Below, piece by piece: positions 33,961-44,655 of a DNA stretch of 64,000 nucleotides. Position 1 is the first letter of the stretch. Each line of letters opens with the position of its first letter. The notes below the pieces were generated by a model. That model had not been told where the DNA came from. It did no database searches and saw only the letters and a list, made by a program, of their open reading frames with translations. Origin of the DNA: Schistocephalus solidus (lineage: Eukaryota > Platyhelminthes > Cestoda > Diphyllobothriidea > Diphyllobothriidae); NCBI GenBank assembly GCA_017591395.1, contig WEDG01008727.1, positions 62,001 through 126,000 of the forward strand. Direction: 5' to 3'. Made by a program: the position numbers and the translations under genes.

Positions 33961-35189
33961 TAAACTCAGAAACGAAGCATTTCATCTGTTCGATTTTAAG
34001 GTATACTTCAGTACTCTGAAGCAGAGTCTTTTGTTCCAAGAGCCAAGTTCGTTATTGGAACAATATTGAAAAAACGTGGCCTTTCTTGACAATGGCAAGT
34101 TCCCAAAAAGTCGTTTGAAAAACTAACTGACAGACGAATGGATCAATTTAATTTTTTCTTGCTCAAAAGTAACGAATATCCCTCAGGCTTTCGTGTAAGG
34201 AGATTGAAATCCCAGGATTCATTCAGTAATCCTCGATCAACGGGAAAGAGATCGATAATATTTATTTAATTCTTTGAAAGAAAAATAAATTTCTCAAGAA
34301 AATTAACTCTATTCTGTTTGCATGATCGCAATTTTGGACATCAATTTTTTCACGATACATTTTCAGCCATCTTCTAAGTTTTCAATATTAGAAAATTCAA
34401 CCGAATATCCGTTAACGCGCAACCGTGGAAATTAACCTTACAATTTCTGCCAGCTTATGCCCACTTATTTTCTCCAACGCCTTGCTTCTTATAGACTGAT
34501 TCATTACATAGCTTTTGAATATGTTACGGTCATACAAGTCGAAGCCGCTGGTAACGTCACCCTTACACTATAGGAGGATAGGTTTGTCTGAACGACGATC
34601 TTTTAATTACACCTTTTTTGATTATGTAAGTAACCCTGATATTAAGTCTGTTTAATATTTACTGTTTCATCTTGCTAATATTAGGGTATGGTTGAAATTT
34701 GTGTTATTTCTCCCCTCCCCCTCCGTGTAACCATGTCGTTTCGGGCAATAAAAGGCCTCCATCATCGTCCTCCGGTCCCTTCTCGCGTAAACGTAAACCA
34801 CAGTCTCCTTACCTTTACTCTCTAAAGCCTCAAAACGCTCAAAGTCCTTTTCTTTCATAATGGACTATCGTCAGCACTTTGGAAATTGCTTTGGTGTTCC
34901 TTTAACTCTCCTATTTCTCTGAACTGTCTCGGTATGCCTGCTAATGCTGGCTTACAAGATATCCCTTTTATACTAATTTTTCCCAAATTTATGTCTCTGT
35001 CCCCAACATTTATATTATTTTGAGGGGGTGGGTTTTGTAAATCATTTGCATAATTTTGACAGTTTGGGAGTCGAAAAAGATCTTGCCTAAAAGAAAACAT
35101 TGAAAATTAAGGTGAGTTTCATATTCTCACGGAAATATGAATTTATTATTAATTGTAGAGAAAATGTGCTTCTCAAGTGGTAAGTCACA
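33961..35189. other. Non-genic stretch
   Basis: No gene or clear element. The AAAACGTGGCC motif near 34070 weakly recalls family D. A minus-strand frame at 34667-35100 shows no motif. Confidence 0.35.
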
Positions 35190-35743
<554 letters not shown>

Positions 35744-37290
35744 ATTAACAGGAAAAGTTACGTTATTTTTTCTGACGTTTCGAGTAGTTGTTTTGTCTAC
35801 TTATCTTCAGAGACCGAAGAGTCCTGCCCGCAGCTCCCATTTTATGCTCCTGTTTGCATTGCTCCTGGCCTTTAAGTGCTGGCTGTGCCCTGCATTCCAC
35901 TTGTGTGTGGTCACTGCCACCGCCCATTCACCAATGGTTCTGCCACGTTGGTTTGTGTCGGCCGCCGCGTCCCGGCCGGCCGCCGTCACACCTGCTGACC
36001 CCCTGTAGTTCTGCATCGGTCGGCGTTTCACTATGGCGTGTCTACCTACATCCTCGTTTGCTGCGGAGATAGTTGGCGGCCCCGGTTGTTGCATACCGTG
36101 ACGGTCTCCTAACAGAAAGGTTCTTAAAACCAGCTAGGGGGCAAGAAATGTGGCGGTTGACGGAGCAGTCGGTAGACATCCAGGCTTCTTTTATCTGCCA
36201 TGATGTGTTATCGTCACTTTGGCTGAAAATTTCGGCAGCATCAAAGCTGAAGGAGTGTTTTCCTCTGCGCAGCATTGGTTGCTACCTCTAACTGTGGGTT
36301 TAAACTTCATAAAGCCAACTGCTGCAGGTGCATTAACGTTTTTCGCTTCGGCGGGTTTCTCCAACGTAGTTGCACATCGCACAGCTGCACTGAACTCGGG
36401 AGAAAACGGCCGACTTCTTCTGAGAAGGTAGGGATTTTTTGGCTGCATGACTTGCTGTCGGATTGTTTAGCTATGCCTGTAATAAACTCCTATTCCGAAT
36501 GGCACGAGGGTTTGAGCTACACTTTCGACGACCCCTTTCGTGTACTGAATGCTCCATCATGACTTTGGCTGGCAAATATCTTTGTTGCGTGTCATCTGTG
36601 ACATTCGATTCCGTTCAATGAAGGTTCGTGGACAAAAATTGGCTATGAAAGGTTCCCGGAGAAGCTTCATATCGTCCCGTTGGGCAGCTGGCGTGTTGCA
36701 GTCAGTTTCTACCCGTCGGTATAGCGTGCATAGACAACTTCATTTGTGCTGCAGCTGGTGGTTGCTGTTGTAATTCAGTACTCACAGTGCTCATCGGTTT
36801 TCGGCAGATTGACGTCGCCTCTTTGCCATCTGGTTGTCAGCAGACGAGAACATTTGGGAACGGAAGTCTGCTCTCCACTTCTTCTTCCATCGTAAACTTT
36901 AGACCGGGCAAAATTGAGTTCAAGCGCCCTTCATAGTAGGTGTTTTTATGCTGATCGATGATGATGAAAGCGTTTTCAAAGCAGCCTGCCCAAAATTTAG
37001 TTTTGTACTTTTTGAACAACCGTCACTCGAGTTTTTGCAGAACCACCTCGGCAATGAGCTTTCATATATTGGAGACCCCGTCGGGGGTGCCTTTTTTGCT
37101 TCCATGTGATCCCTTCGAAGGTAAAAAAGGTCTTGAGGCAATGCTCCATGAGTTTTATGTGATCCTGAGTTGTGAGCTGACCCTCGTTCTTATCGTAATT
37201 TTTATGCAAAAGGTCATGGATTTTTGGACCGCAGGGGTTTGTAGTATAGACGTGGTGCGGTAATGTTAAAGGACACCATGCTCTCATTCG
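35744..37290 (-). pseudogene. Decayed Penelope-like element (RT to GIY-YIG)
   Basis: A minus-strand PLE with many breaks. From 37287 inward come RT pieces: TTQDHIKLMEHCLKTFFTFE, then KFWAGCFENAFIIIDQHK near 36950-37005. There, functional PLEs have an aromatic-x-D-D catalytic box, so C-F-E-N means the active site is lost. FTMEEEVESRLPFPNVLVC follows and is ended by TGA at about 36838. In the same frame beyond the stop is QPDGKEATSICRKP. The GIY-YIG C-terminal part is recognisable at 36275-36042: HSFSFDAAEIFSQSDDN, IKEAWMSTDCSVNRH. The 3' end (35744-36040) carries the AAACGTCAG module and touches the AAG tract. It is not functional. Confidence 0.75.
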
Positions 37291-37689
37291 GTTCAGTTGT
37301 GACAGCTTTTATTTTAGTGCTTGCGAGCCCACCGTGAGAAACTTCAGCTCCTGGGATAACCAATTTTCAATTTTTCTCTCCCTTGGAGGGAGAGCATTGA
37401 CGGTAGGAGAATGTCAGACTAATAAACAAACCTCTCCCGGTAAACGCTCCTTCTTCTTCTGATAGGAATTTGCCTATCCATGAGACACAGGTGCTGCGGT
37501 ACTAGGCAGAATTTGATCACAATTTGTCTTTCCATGGCATGGTTCATGGGCTTACGTTTTTATAATTGATTTTACTGCCATAGCCCTCAAAAACTGGTTT
37601 TCGTCTTAAACCTGATCGCTAAAATGGGGAAAATCTTTGGCAAAATCATCTAGTAAGTTACTGACCTCCATAATTGGCCAATTTGGCTG
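37291..37689. other. Non-genic stretch upstream of the decayed PLE
   Basis: Probably the 5' part of the same PLE or flanking DNA. I could not identify RT motifs in it. Confidence 0.35.
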
Positions 37690-37815
37690 CAGACTCGGTT
37701 TACGGTTAGGGTAAGGGTTAGTGTCATGGGTGGGGTAAAAGGGAAGATTATGTTTAAAGTTAAGCTTTGAACTGGGGTTAGGGTTAGGATTAGGGTTGGG
37801 ATTGGGGTTAGAGTA
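37690..37815 (+). repeat. Degenerate TTAGGG-like (telomere-like) repeats
   Basis: Two clusters: GGTTAGGGTAAGGGTTAG at about 37696, and GGGGTTAGGGTTAGGATTAG at about 37776, followed by GGGTTGGGATTGGGGTTAGAG. The period is close to 6-7 bases with frequent variants. TTAGGG is the flatworm telomere unit, so this is an interstitial telomere-like tract. About 100 bp further on is a PLE terminal module. Confidence 0.7.
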
Positions 37816-37920
37816 AGGGCTTGCATCCTAATGCCCCATCCATATAACCCTTATTACAAATATTTCCCGCAAGACGCATTCCACGGGTTATCTGTTGCTG
37901 ATCCCGCTTGCATACCATAT

Positions 37921-38060
37921 CGAGAAGAAGAAGAAAAAGAAAGAAAAAGAAAAAGAAGAAATATATGCGATCGCTGGAAAAAGAGCTTTATTCACGTGCT
38001 ATTTCGTATTAGAACTGCAAATTATTATCAGACATACCATATCCTTCCCCCCAGTAGTCA
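37921..38060 (-). mobile_element. Penelope 3'-end module next to a GAA tract
   Basis: A GAA/AAG tract (37921-37960) is followed by ATATGCGATCGCTGG, then AAGAGCTTTATTCACGTG and TCAGACATACC. The ATGCGATCGCTGG-TTTAT signature is shared with 10765-10790 and, inverted, with 11400-11435. Only the terminus is visible. Confidence 0.45.
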
Positions 38061-39287
38061 GTCTTTACGAGGGTTACGGTATTGATTCGGTTTTTTGAGG
38101 CCATTAGCTATCCAAATAAGGTTGCTAATATTATTGGCTCGACCATGTTTGCGCTATTCTGATAATGGCTTAAAGCGCATTTTTGGCAAACACCATTTAG
38201 TTGCAGTCCCATTTAGCCAGTATTGTATTCAGTTTTTGAAACTCAACTGTTCCAGTTCAAAATTCTCGAGAAAGGCTAAATGTAGCACGCCAAGTTAACG
38301 CAAAAGAAGATGAATAGCAGTTTTGACAAAAATAACTTAATCTATGCAAGCGTTCTAGTATGCATTTGGAAGTAAAAAGGATAACCGAAAATATACCGAA
38401 GACCATTCTCAAGTCTTTTTAAACGGCAAAAACCATCGAAGACAATGTATTAGCTCTACACCATCTCTAACGTTTGAAGAGGCTGTTCTCTTTTAAAGAG
38501 AAAAATCACACCGAAGAGCCTGTCTTTCGGTACGGCAGGAAACCCGTAGTTGTCGCTTTAGTCGTGAAAAGTAGCCTTTATTTCTTTTTTACTGCCTAAC
38601 AAGCAAAATGATTTTTCCTTCGAACGACTGCAACTTTGCCAAACATTTCGTCCTAGCGCATACCTTCCACTATAGGAAATTCAGAAAGGCAAACTATGTG
38701 GACTAGGAAACACACACATACAAGCGTGTGCAGTCAAAAAGAGTGTGGGCTTCCAGGCTGGGAACTAATTTTCCGCATAAATTAAATTGTTTCTCGCGCT
38801 AATTAAGTTGCTTCCTTGCTCAAATTCCTTCTAGATATCCATCTCAGTTTGCCTCAGTATTTTTATTGAGTTTCTGCGCGATTATATGATTTACCTGCTT
38901 TCTGCGATAGCGAAAAGTCACTTAACAAGAAACGGTGGCGATTAGGGAATCAAAAGCAAACTTTTTTAAATAATAAACTACAAATACATGAAATTTCAGC
39001 GACATGATGGTCCGAAAACCAGTGACAGTACTTATCTTCTAGTTGAATACCTTAAAATTTGACGTAAATTTTCTTTTTACTTCCAAATAGTATAGTCGTC
39101 AGGATGCTGCTAGTTAATGTGAATAAACATTCGAGTTCTGGCTCTAACGCCGAAGTACGTCAATGAGTAAATGAGGGAAAAAGGTGCAGGCGAATTGTGC
39201 AAGCCCAACCTGCGCATTCGGATAAAAACTTGCGTGCAGAATGTAACAGACATGAGAAAGGCTTACTGTAATTACTAAATTGTTCCC
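38061..39287. other. AT-rich non-genic stretch
   Basis: No gene or repeat family member was recognised. Confidence 0.4.
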
Positions 39288-39480
39288 AGGTTGGGTATGA
39301 CTGGCTGATGACGGTTAATAAGGCAGAACTGGCTATTTCAGGCTCCCTCGGTATTGGCGGTTCCACCTTAACAACATGTGCTTCTCGTCATCATGAGACT
39401 TTCTGCGAGGGCTCCAACGTGAGCTGCAAGGCACAACGGAACATATATGCTCCTTATGCAGATTGGTGAACACCACACTA
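39288..39480 (+). mobile_element. tRNA-headed SINE, copy 5 (5'-truncated)
   Basis: It starts in the body (GGTTGGGTATGACTGGCTGA), then AATAAGGCAGAACTGGC and a tail variant with GAGCTGCAAGGCACAACGGA and AACACCACACTATCA. The same tail variant is at 48945-49030. A TA tract follows at 39484-39500. Confidence 0.65.
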
Positions 39481-39964
39481 TCAGTATATATATATATATA
39501 TTTTTGGCAGATAGGCATCTCAAGAAGTATAATTCAAAGTAAAGAAGTTCTTTGACTATATATATATATCTTTCATTTTGCAGTGCTTGTGTTAATTAAA
39601 CCATTTCTTAAGATAGCAGATTCCTAAAAAGGACTGATATTATTGAGCTCAGAAAGGAAGAGAATGTACCCAGAAAGACTGGTATATTTAACTATCAGTG
39701 GTATTAGACTGCTCCCACGTTTACTTTCCAACTTAGATATTTCTCTCTCTAAAAAGCAACATTCAAGAAGGTTTGCCTATCATAAATGGCAAGATACGCA
39801 AGCTTGCCAATGAAATTTCTAAAAAGGCAACCTTTACATGGACATTTAAAGACGGTGAGAAACAATTGAACCGTGCAACTAACCAATAACAGCGATTAAA
39901 GCGCCATTCTTGGATAACATATCAGAAGACATGGAGGCGGGATCAGCAGAGGTATGCTTATGCA
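39481..39964. other. Spacer with TA microsatellites
   Basis: TA tracts at 39484-39500 and 39558-39570. Nothing else recognised. Confidence 0.4.
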
Positions 39965-40145
39965 GAATAACCAACCGAAAATACAAGGGAGACTGAAATG
40001 GCCATTTCTGGCGTATTAGTCCTCATCAGGCAGTCATACACAACCTCAGGTGGTTTTCAACCTCTGAGCTTCGAGCCTGTGACCTGCTGATCAGAATTTG
40101 AATGCTCTAACCATAGAGCAACAGGCTCGTTGTCTTGCCGTGTGT
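39965..40145 (-). mobile_element. tRNA-headed SINE, copy 6
   Basis: Minus strand. Its head reads GAGCCTGTTGCTCTATGG, GTTAGAGCATTC and CTGATCAGCAGGTCACAGG, followed by the body with CCAGAAATGGCCATTTCAG. It lies head to head with copy 7; the two heads overlap around 40125-40145. Confidence 0.7.
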
Positions 40146-40345
40146 TCGAGCCGCGGGTTGCGAATGACTGACTGATGACGGCGAATAAGCCAGAAATGGC
40201 CATTCCAGTCTCCCTTGTCTTTGTCGGTAATGTTATTCTGCCTATATTCTTAGCTGCCTTGCTGCTGCTGACGGTGCTCGAGACTGAACCCCAAGGTACA
40301 ATTGGACGTGTGAGACCTGTAACCGATCGGTCAGTGCCTAACTAA
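40125..40345 (+). mobile_element. tRNA-headed SINE, copy 7
   Basis: Plus strand. The head is shortened to GTGTTCGAGCCGCGGGTT, then the body TGACTGATGACGGC, AATAAGCCAGAAATGGCC and CCAGTCTCCCTTGTCTTTG, and the tail GTGCTCGAGACTGAACC up to GATCGGTCAGTGCC. Confidence 0.7.
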
Positions 40346-40971
40346 CATTGACGTATGCTTATGTTCTGGCGTCCGAAAAAAACCTTTTTGGTTACTCGTA
40401 TTTGGAGACCGGGAGTCCTATGCCTGAGGCTTTTTTGTGTGCGCTGTGTTGGGAGCACGCCTGACGTGTGGATCGCCAATATCAACTGTCCGTGCGAAAG
40501 TGGTTCAAATTTTCTCCTGATCTACTTCGCTTCGTCCTCGTTGACCGTGGCAGTAATCTGTGGTGTTATAAGTCTCCCAACTATTTTTAAACAGGTTGGC
40601 AAGCTGAGGCATGTTTATGTGATGACAGCCATCCAATTTCTTATGATTTTAATCTCGAGAAGAAGAAGAAGAAGAAGAAGAAGAAGAAGAAGAAGAAAAG
40701 AAGAAGAAGAAGAAGAAGAAGAAGAAGGAGATGCAACCGCATGCTCGGCACACATTTTCTGCAGTGGCAAAGTTCAATATAATGCCTGCATATGCGTCAT
40801 GATCGATAACTCCTATAGGCAGACGATTGGCGAACAAAACCAAAAACTTTAGGGTTACTCCAATGGAAGGCATCTTTAGCCGTGTTGACAGATGAATATC
40901 GCCGGCAAAGACAAGGAGGCAGGATGAGGGAATTTCTTCATCAAAATGTCCCTATTCCCGTCCCTATTTCT
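40346..40971. other. Spacer with an (AAG)n tract
   Basis: An (AAG)n tract lies at 40659-40729, and a short, weak SINE-like piece (CCGGCAAAGACAAGGAGGC) at about 40898. The plus frame 40355-40852 runs through the triplet tract and shows no domain, so I do not call it a gene. Confidence 0.45.
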
Positions 40972-41235
40972 CGTTAGCCCGTGGCTCAATGGTTAGCGTG
41001 TTGGACTTCTGATCAACAGGTCGCGGGTTCAAGTCTCGGGTGTGGAACCACCTGGGGTTGGCTATGACTGGCGGATGACGACTAACGAACCAGAAATGGC
41101 TATTCCAGTCTCCCTTGTCTTTGCCAGCAATATTCTTCTGCCTTTTCTACTACTAGCCGCTACTGGCGGGGCTAGAGAGTGAGCCTCAATGCAGAACGGG
41201 ACGAGTGAATTCAGTTAGCGATCAATGAGCGTTAG
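40972..41235 (+). mobile_element. tRNA-headed SINE, copy 8 (best-preserved)
   Basis: The best copy for defining the family. The tRNA-like head is GCCCGTGGCTCAATGGTTAG (A-box), TTGGACTTCTGATCAAC (anticodon arm, TCT as in tRNA-Arg is a possible reading) and GGTCGCGGGTTCAAGTC (B-box). The unique body is TATGACTGGCGGATGACG, CCAGAAATGGCTATTCCAG, TCTCCCTTGTCTTTG and TTCTACTACTAGCCGC. The tail is GGGGCTAGAGAGTGAGCCTC and GTTAGCGATCAATGAGCG. The length is about 265 bp. The anticodon stem does not pair well, so it is not a functional tRNA gene. Confidence 0.8.
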
Positions 41236-43149
41236 TCAACATTGTTTACAGAGTCAAGAAGGAATACTGTGCCGAGTGAAGTTCCTCCATAATCTTGAAT
41301 CTGAAAATACACAATTGAGAAGGGAACAGATGACTGATTTTGGTTCTTTGATGTCCTCGTCTACCACCGAGCCGATGGTGGGCTGCCAACTCACGTACAC
41401 CAAAAGCGATGAACACGCAGCAAAGGGTAAGTTGCATCAAAAGTCAGGCGCTGGGATAAACTAAGCGATATGTGCACGCTAGATAGGAAAGTAGTAATGT
41501 ATTGATGTATACTGGTCGCGAAGCGGGACAAGATCAAAAGCCTCCAGTAGGTCATTGAGGGGAGGCAAAACCCGAGGAAAATAGAACTAATATTTTTGTC
41601 ACTCTAAATCATGGTGGAGCATCTCAATGTTGGAGCTAGTGATTAATGTAACGTAGAAGTATAGTTTAAAATTTTAAGCTTGTAATATTAATATGCGTGC
41701 TGCTTAATCCCAGATATTGCAGTCACGTCAGAATTCCGGCCTTTGAATGAACTTAATTTTGGCCGTCCGCATAAATTAAACTCTGTAAAAAGTGACTGCT
41801 TAATTACTATGACGTTTCCCATGGATTTTCGATGTCCACATAAAGTCAAATTGATTTCATAGATGCGCCTGCAAATCACAAGTCACATATTACGAGTTTT
41901 TAGAAAGGCTCTTGGTCTCTGAATACACACACATACATATAAACTCAGTTGTAAAAAACATCCTAAACAGCTTCCCTGAATATTTTATTTTACTTTATTT
42001 TATATTATTTAATTATTTTGGCTCAATGTAACTTCCAAAAAAATATTTAGGCAGTATTATCTAAGGTATCCCACCGATTCAACCTTTGCAAACTAAGGCC
42101 TTAAAATTAACGGTAGCTGGTTATAAAGGCTTCTCGTAATGCAAAGGTTCAGTATCTTGTGGCTTCGGAGCTCCGAGATGTCGAACAACTGAACTCTTCA
42201 GTTTATCTGAGACTTAAACTTATACCATTCATCTTCAGCTATATCTTTACTTCTTGTATATGATCGTACTGTGTTTCTCTGGGCCAATCAACAGATCGAA
42301 TGGATACTTTTTTAATCTAATAGTGTGCACATATTAACCAAAAATACTTTCTGGACAATAAATTCTAAAAGAGAGCCAGATTACTTCTGTCCAAAACTGA
42401 AAAAATACACATTATATTCCATTTTTAAATTTATGTTGCAGAGACTTTAATTGGTTTTTTTTCGCACAATTACATGCTATCCAGTAAAATCTTTCTGCGA
42501 GGTCTCATAACAAAGTCCACAGAACCCTAAAGAAATTACCAGATGCAGGAGTAATTTTTATTTCTCCTAAATGAATATACATTTTCGTCTTACCATTTCT
42601 TTTGTTTTGTGTTTACCTGTCAATAGTACAGGGCATATATTTTGAATTTAGAAGTACAAATCGTCGGAATTAAAATTGATGTAGTCCTCTCCGCTACCAG
42701 GCCCCACCGGGAGCCATTATTTTAATCACACTTGGGGCGAGTCACCTACCCATATCTACCGCAACGTATGGAATCTACCAATTCTGATACGTCAGCTGTG
42801 TGCTCAAGCAGGATTTCCAAAGCATTCAATCTAGCATTCACCAAATGACTATCAGGCTCACTTAAGTGACTGGTACTGTTGAGCAGATTAAAAATAATTC
42901 CGTTGATTCAACTGCGAAAACCTCGGCAGCTTCCGTTGGATTCAAACCCATCACAGCGACTACAAGGCTTGAGTACAACCAACGCTCTTGGTGGGGTAAG
43001 AACGCTGACACTACTCAAAACTTGCCATTGCGCCTGTGGGTCGTTGGCATTATGTCGAAGTCGCCAAAGTACAAATTAACAATCCTCCGTCTGAGGTGGA
43101 ATGGTGCAATAAGGATTTATTATTAGGTGCATCTATCCCAGTTTGGTTT
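41236..43149. other. AT-rich non-genic stretch
   Basis: Nothing that I can support. A plus frame at 41225-41464 and overlapping frames at 42866-43126 have no motif. Confidence 0.4.
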
Positions 43150-43435
43150 CTCTACAGTACAGAACCTATCCCATGCAAACTGCCGAAATTTACCAAGGAT
43201 TGCTAATTACTCGTAAAACTGGCATCAACCAAAGCTTTGAAATAATAATGAACAACCTTAGGAAAACTTAAACCTTAAAGGAAATGTGAAAGTAATATTA
43301 TTTTGTTGAGAAATACTAATTTCTTTAAAAAGCGAAAAATCTTGAAAACGTGAAAAATCGCTGTAAATGCTACGAATGAATTTAAATAGAATTCTCAGGT
43401 GATAGCATAAGCATACAATTTTGTGTATGCATTCG
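43150..43435 (+). repeat. Family D repeat, 5' part
   Basis: It starts with GCAAACTGCCGAAATTTACC and contains CTTTGAAATAATAATGAACA, AACCTTAAAGGAAATG and AAGCATACAATTTTGTGTAT, where the SINE at 43436 interrupts it. Confidence 0.7.
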
Positions 43436-43640
43436 TTGATGAACGCTCACCGATCGCTAACGGAACTCACTCCTTCGGCTCTCCCTTGAGGCTCACTCTC
43501 GAGCCCCACTGCGGCTAGTACTAGTTAAATATAGCCGACAAAGGAAAGGGAGACTGGAATGGCCATTTCTGGCGTATTAGCCATCGTCAGTCTGCCATAC
43601 CGAATCCCAGATGGTGTTGCACCACATAAAAATCCCACGA
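43436..43640 (-). mobile_element. tRNA-headed SINE, copy 9
   Basis: Minus strand. The tail begins at the TTCGTTGATGAACGCTCACC end, and the body includes GGAGACTGGAATGGCCATTT. It is inserted into family D. Confidence 0.7.
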
Positions 43641-43704
43641 TGCTTCATACAAGGCCTTTGAGTGCACTTCTTTCAAGGCATTTGCACAAACCCCCCTCGA
43701 TAAA

Positions 43705-43815
43705 AATGAGCGTTCATCAACGATTTTTAATATTTCCTATCCAGACCGGCAGGACAACGAGCCCATGGCTCAATGGTAAGAGCGTTGGGCTTCTGGGCCG
43801 CGGGTTTTTAGCCTC
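43705..43815 (+). mobile_element. SINE tail-to-head junction, copy 10
   Basis: A plus-strand tail end (GAGCGTTCATCAACGA) is joined directly to a head (GACAACGAGCCCATGGCTCA, AGAGCGTTGGGCTTCTGG, CGCGGGTTTTTAGCC). It is evidence for tail-to-head multimers. Confidence 0.65.
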
Positions 43816-44655
43816 GTGTGAGAATCATCATTTGAACATAACCGCTCACTATTTTAATTTGAGTCTGTCTTTGTTCACGTTGCTCAATTCTACGACACCC
43901 ATCGTAGAATGAATATGTCACACAGAGACGCCATAAATATCAAATAATTTTTACATGACATAGCAATACGCTTCCACTTGTTTAGTTGATCATTTGTTAA
44001 AAGTGCCTCGTAGAGCATTAATCTTCCTCTTTATTATATGCCCGTTTCCTTTTAATTATAGGTACCGCCTTATGTCCATAGAGGTAAACTTATGCTCAAG
44101 GGGAGCCGAAACACGAGATTTGCGTTTTCGTTAGCTGTTGTGTTACTGATTATTATCCGTTAGTTTCTTCTACCCATCCAACCTCTACTTCTCCACCATT
44201 CTCCTAGTAGAGATGCTCTGTGTGATGCTTATCATGAGGTGGGGAGCAGGCGAAGGAGTTTACCCTTTGTGAACGCCGAAAAGTAGCCTTCATTATCCGA
44301 TCCCTCCGATCCCCATCGTTCCTGTCTACACCCTAACCCTCCTCCCTGCTAATAGCCAAATATACTTATTTACCCCCACTATACTGGGTCTTGTAGCCCA
44401 GACGTACTGAGAGCCAGACGTGGAATCGCCATGCCGGATGCACCCAAAGCCATGCGAAGTAATCTATTTTACGGACTGCCTGTGAAAAGTTTTCGCTGCG
44501 CATCCCACGCACGCCAGCATTTGCTGGGCAGAGAGGCTCCAAGAAACTTTGTTTGTACACATGTTTGCCTCATAGACACAGGTTTCCCGTTTATGCATCA
44601 TGGTAACCAGGCGTATGCCTCGAAAACTAATCTTTATTCCCCCAGCTACGGACCA
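43816..44655. other. Non-genic stretch
   Basis: Nothing was recognised. Short frames on both strands around 44366-44685 overlap and lack motifs. Confidence 0.4.

Noticed and set aside
40355..40852. A 165-codon plus-strand frame as a gene
   Set aside because: It begins in sequence just past a SINE, contains a poly-Arg/poly-Glu run from the (AAG)n tract, and shows no domain.
40972..41045. A functional tRNA-Arg gene
   Set aside because: The A- and B-box-like sequences and a TCT reading are present, but the anticodon stem does not pair and the same head recurs in many diverged copies with a common body. It is a SINE head.
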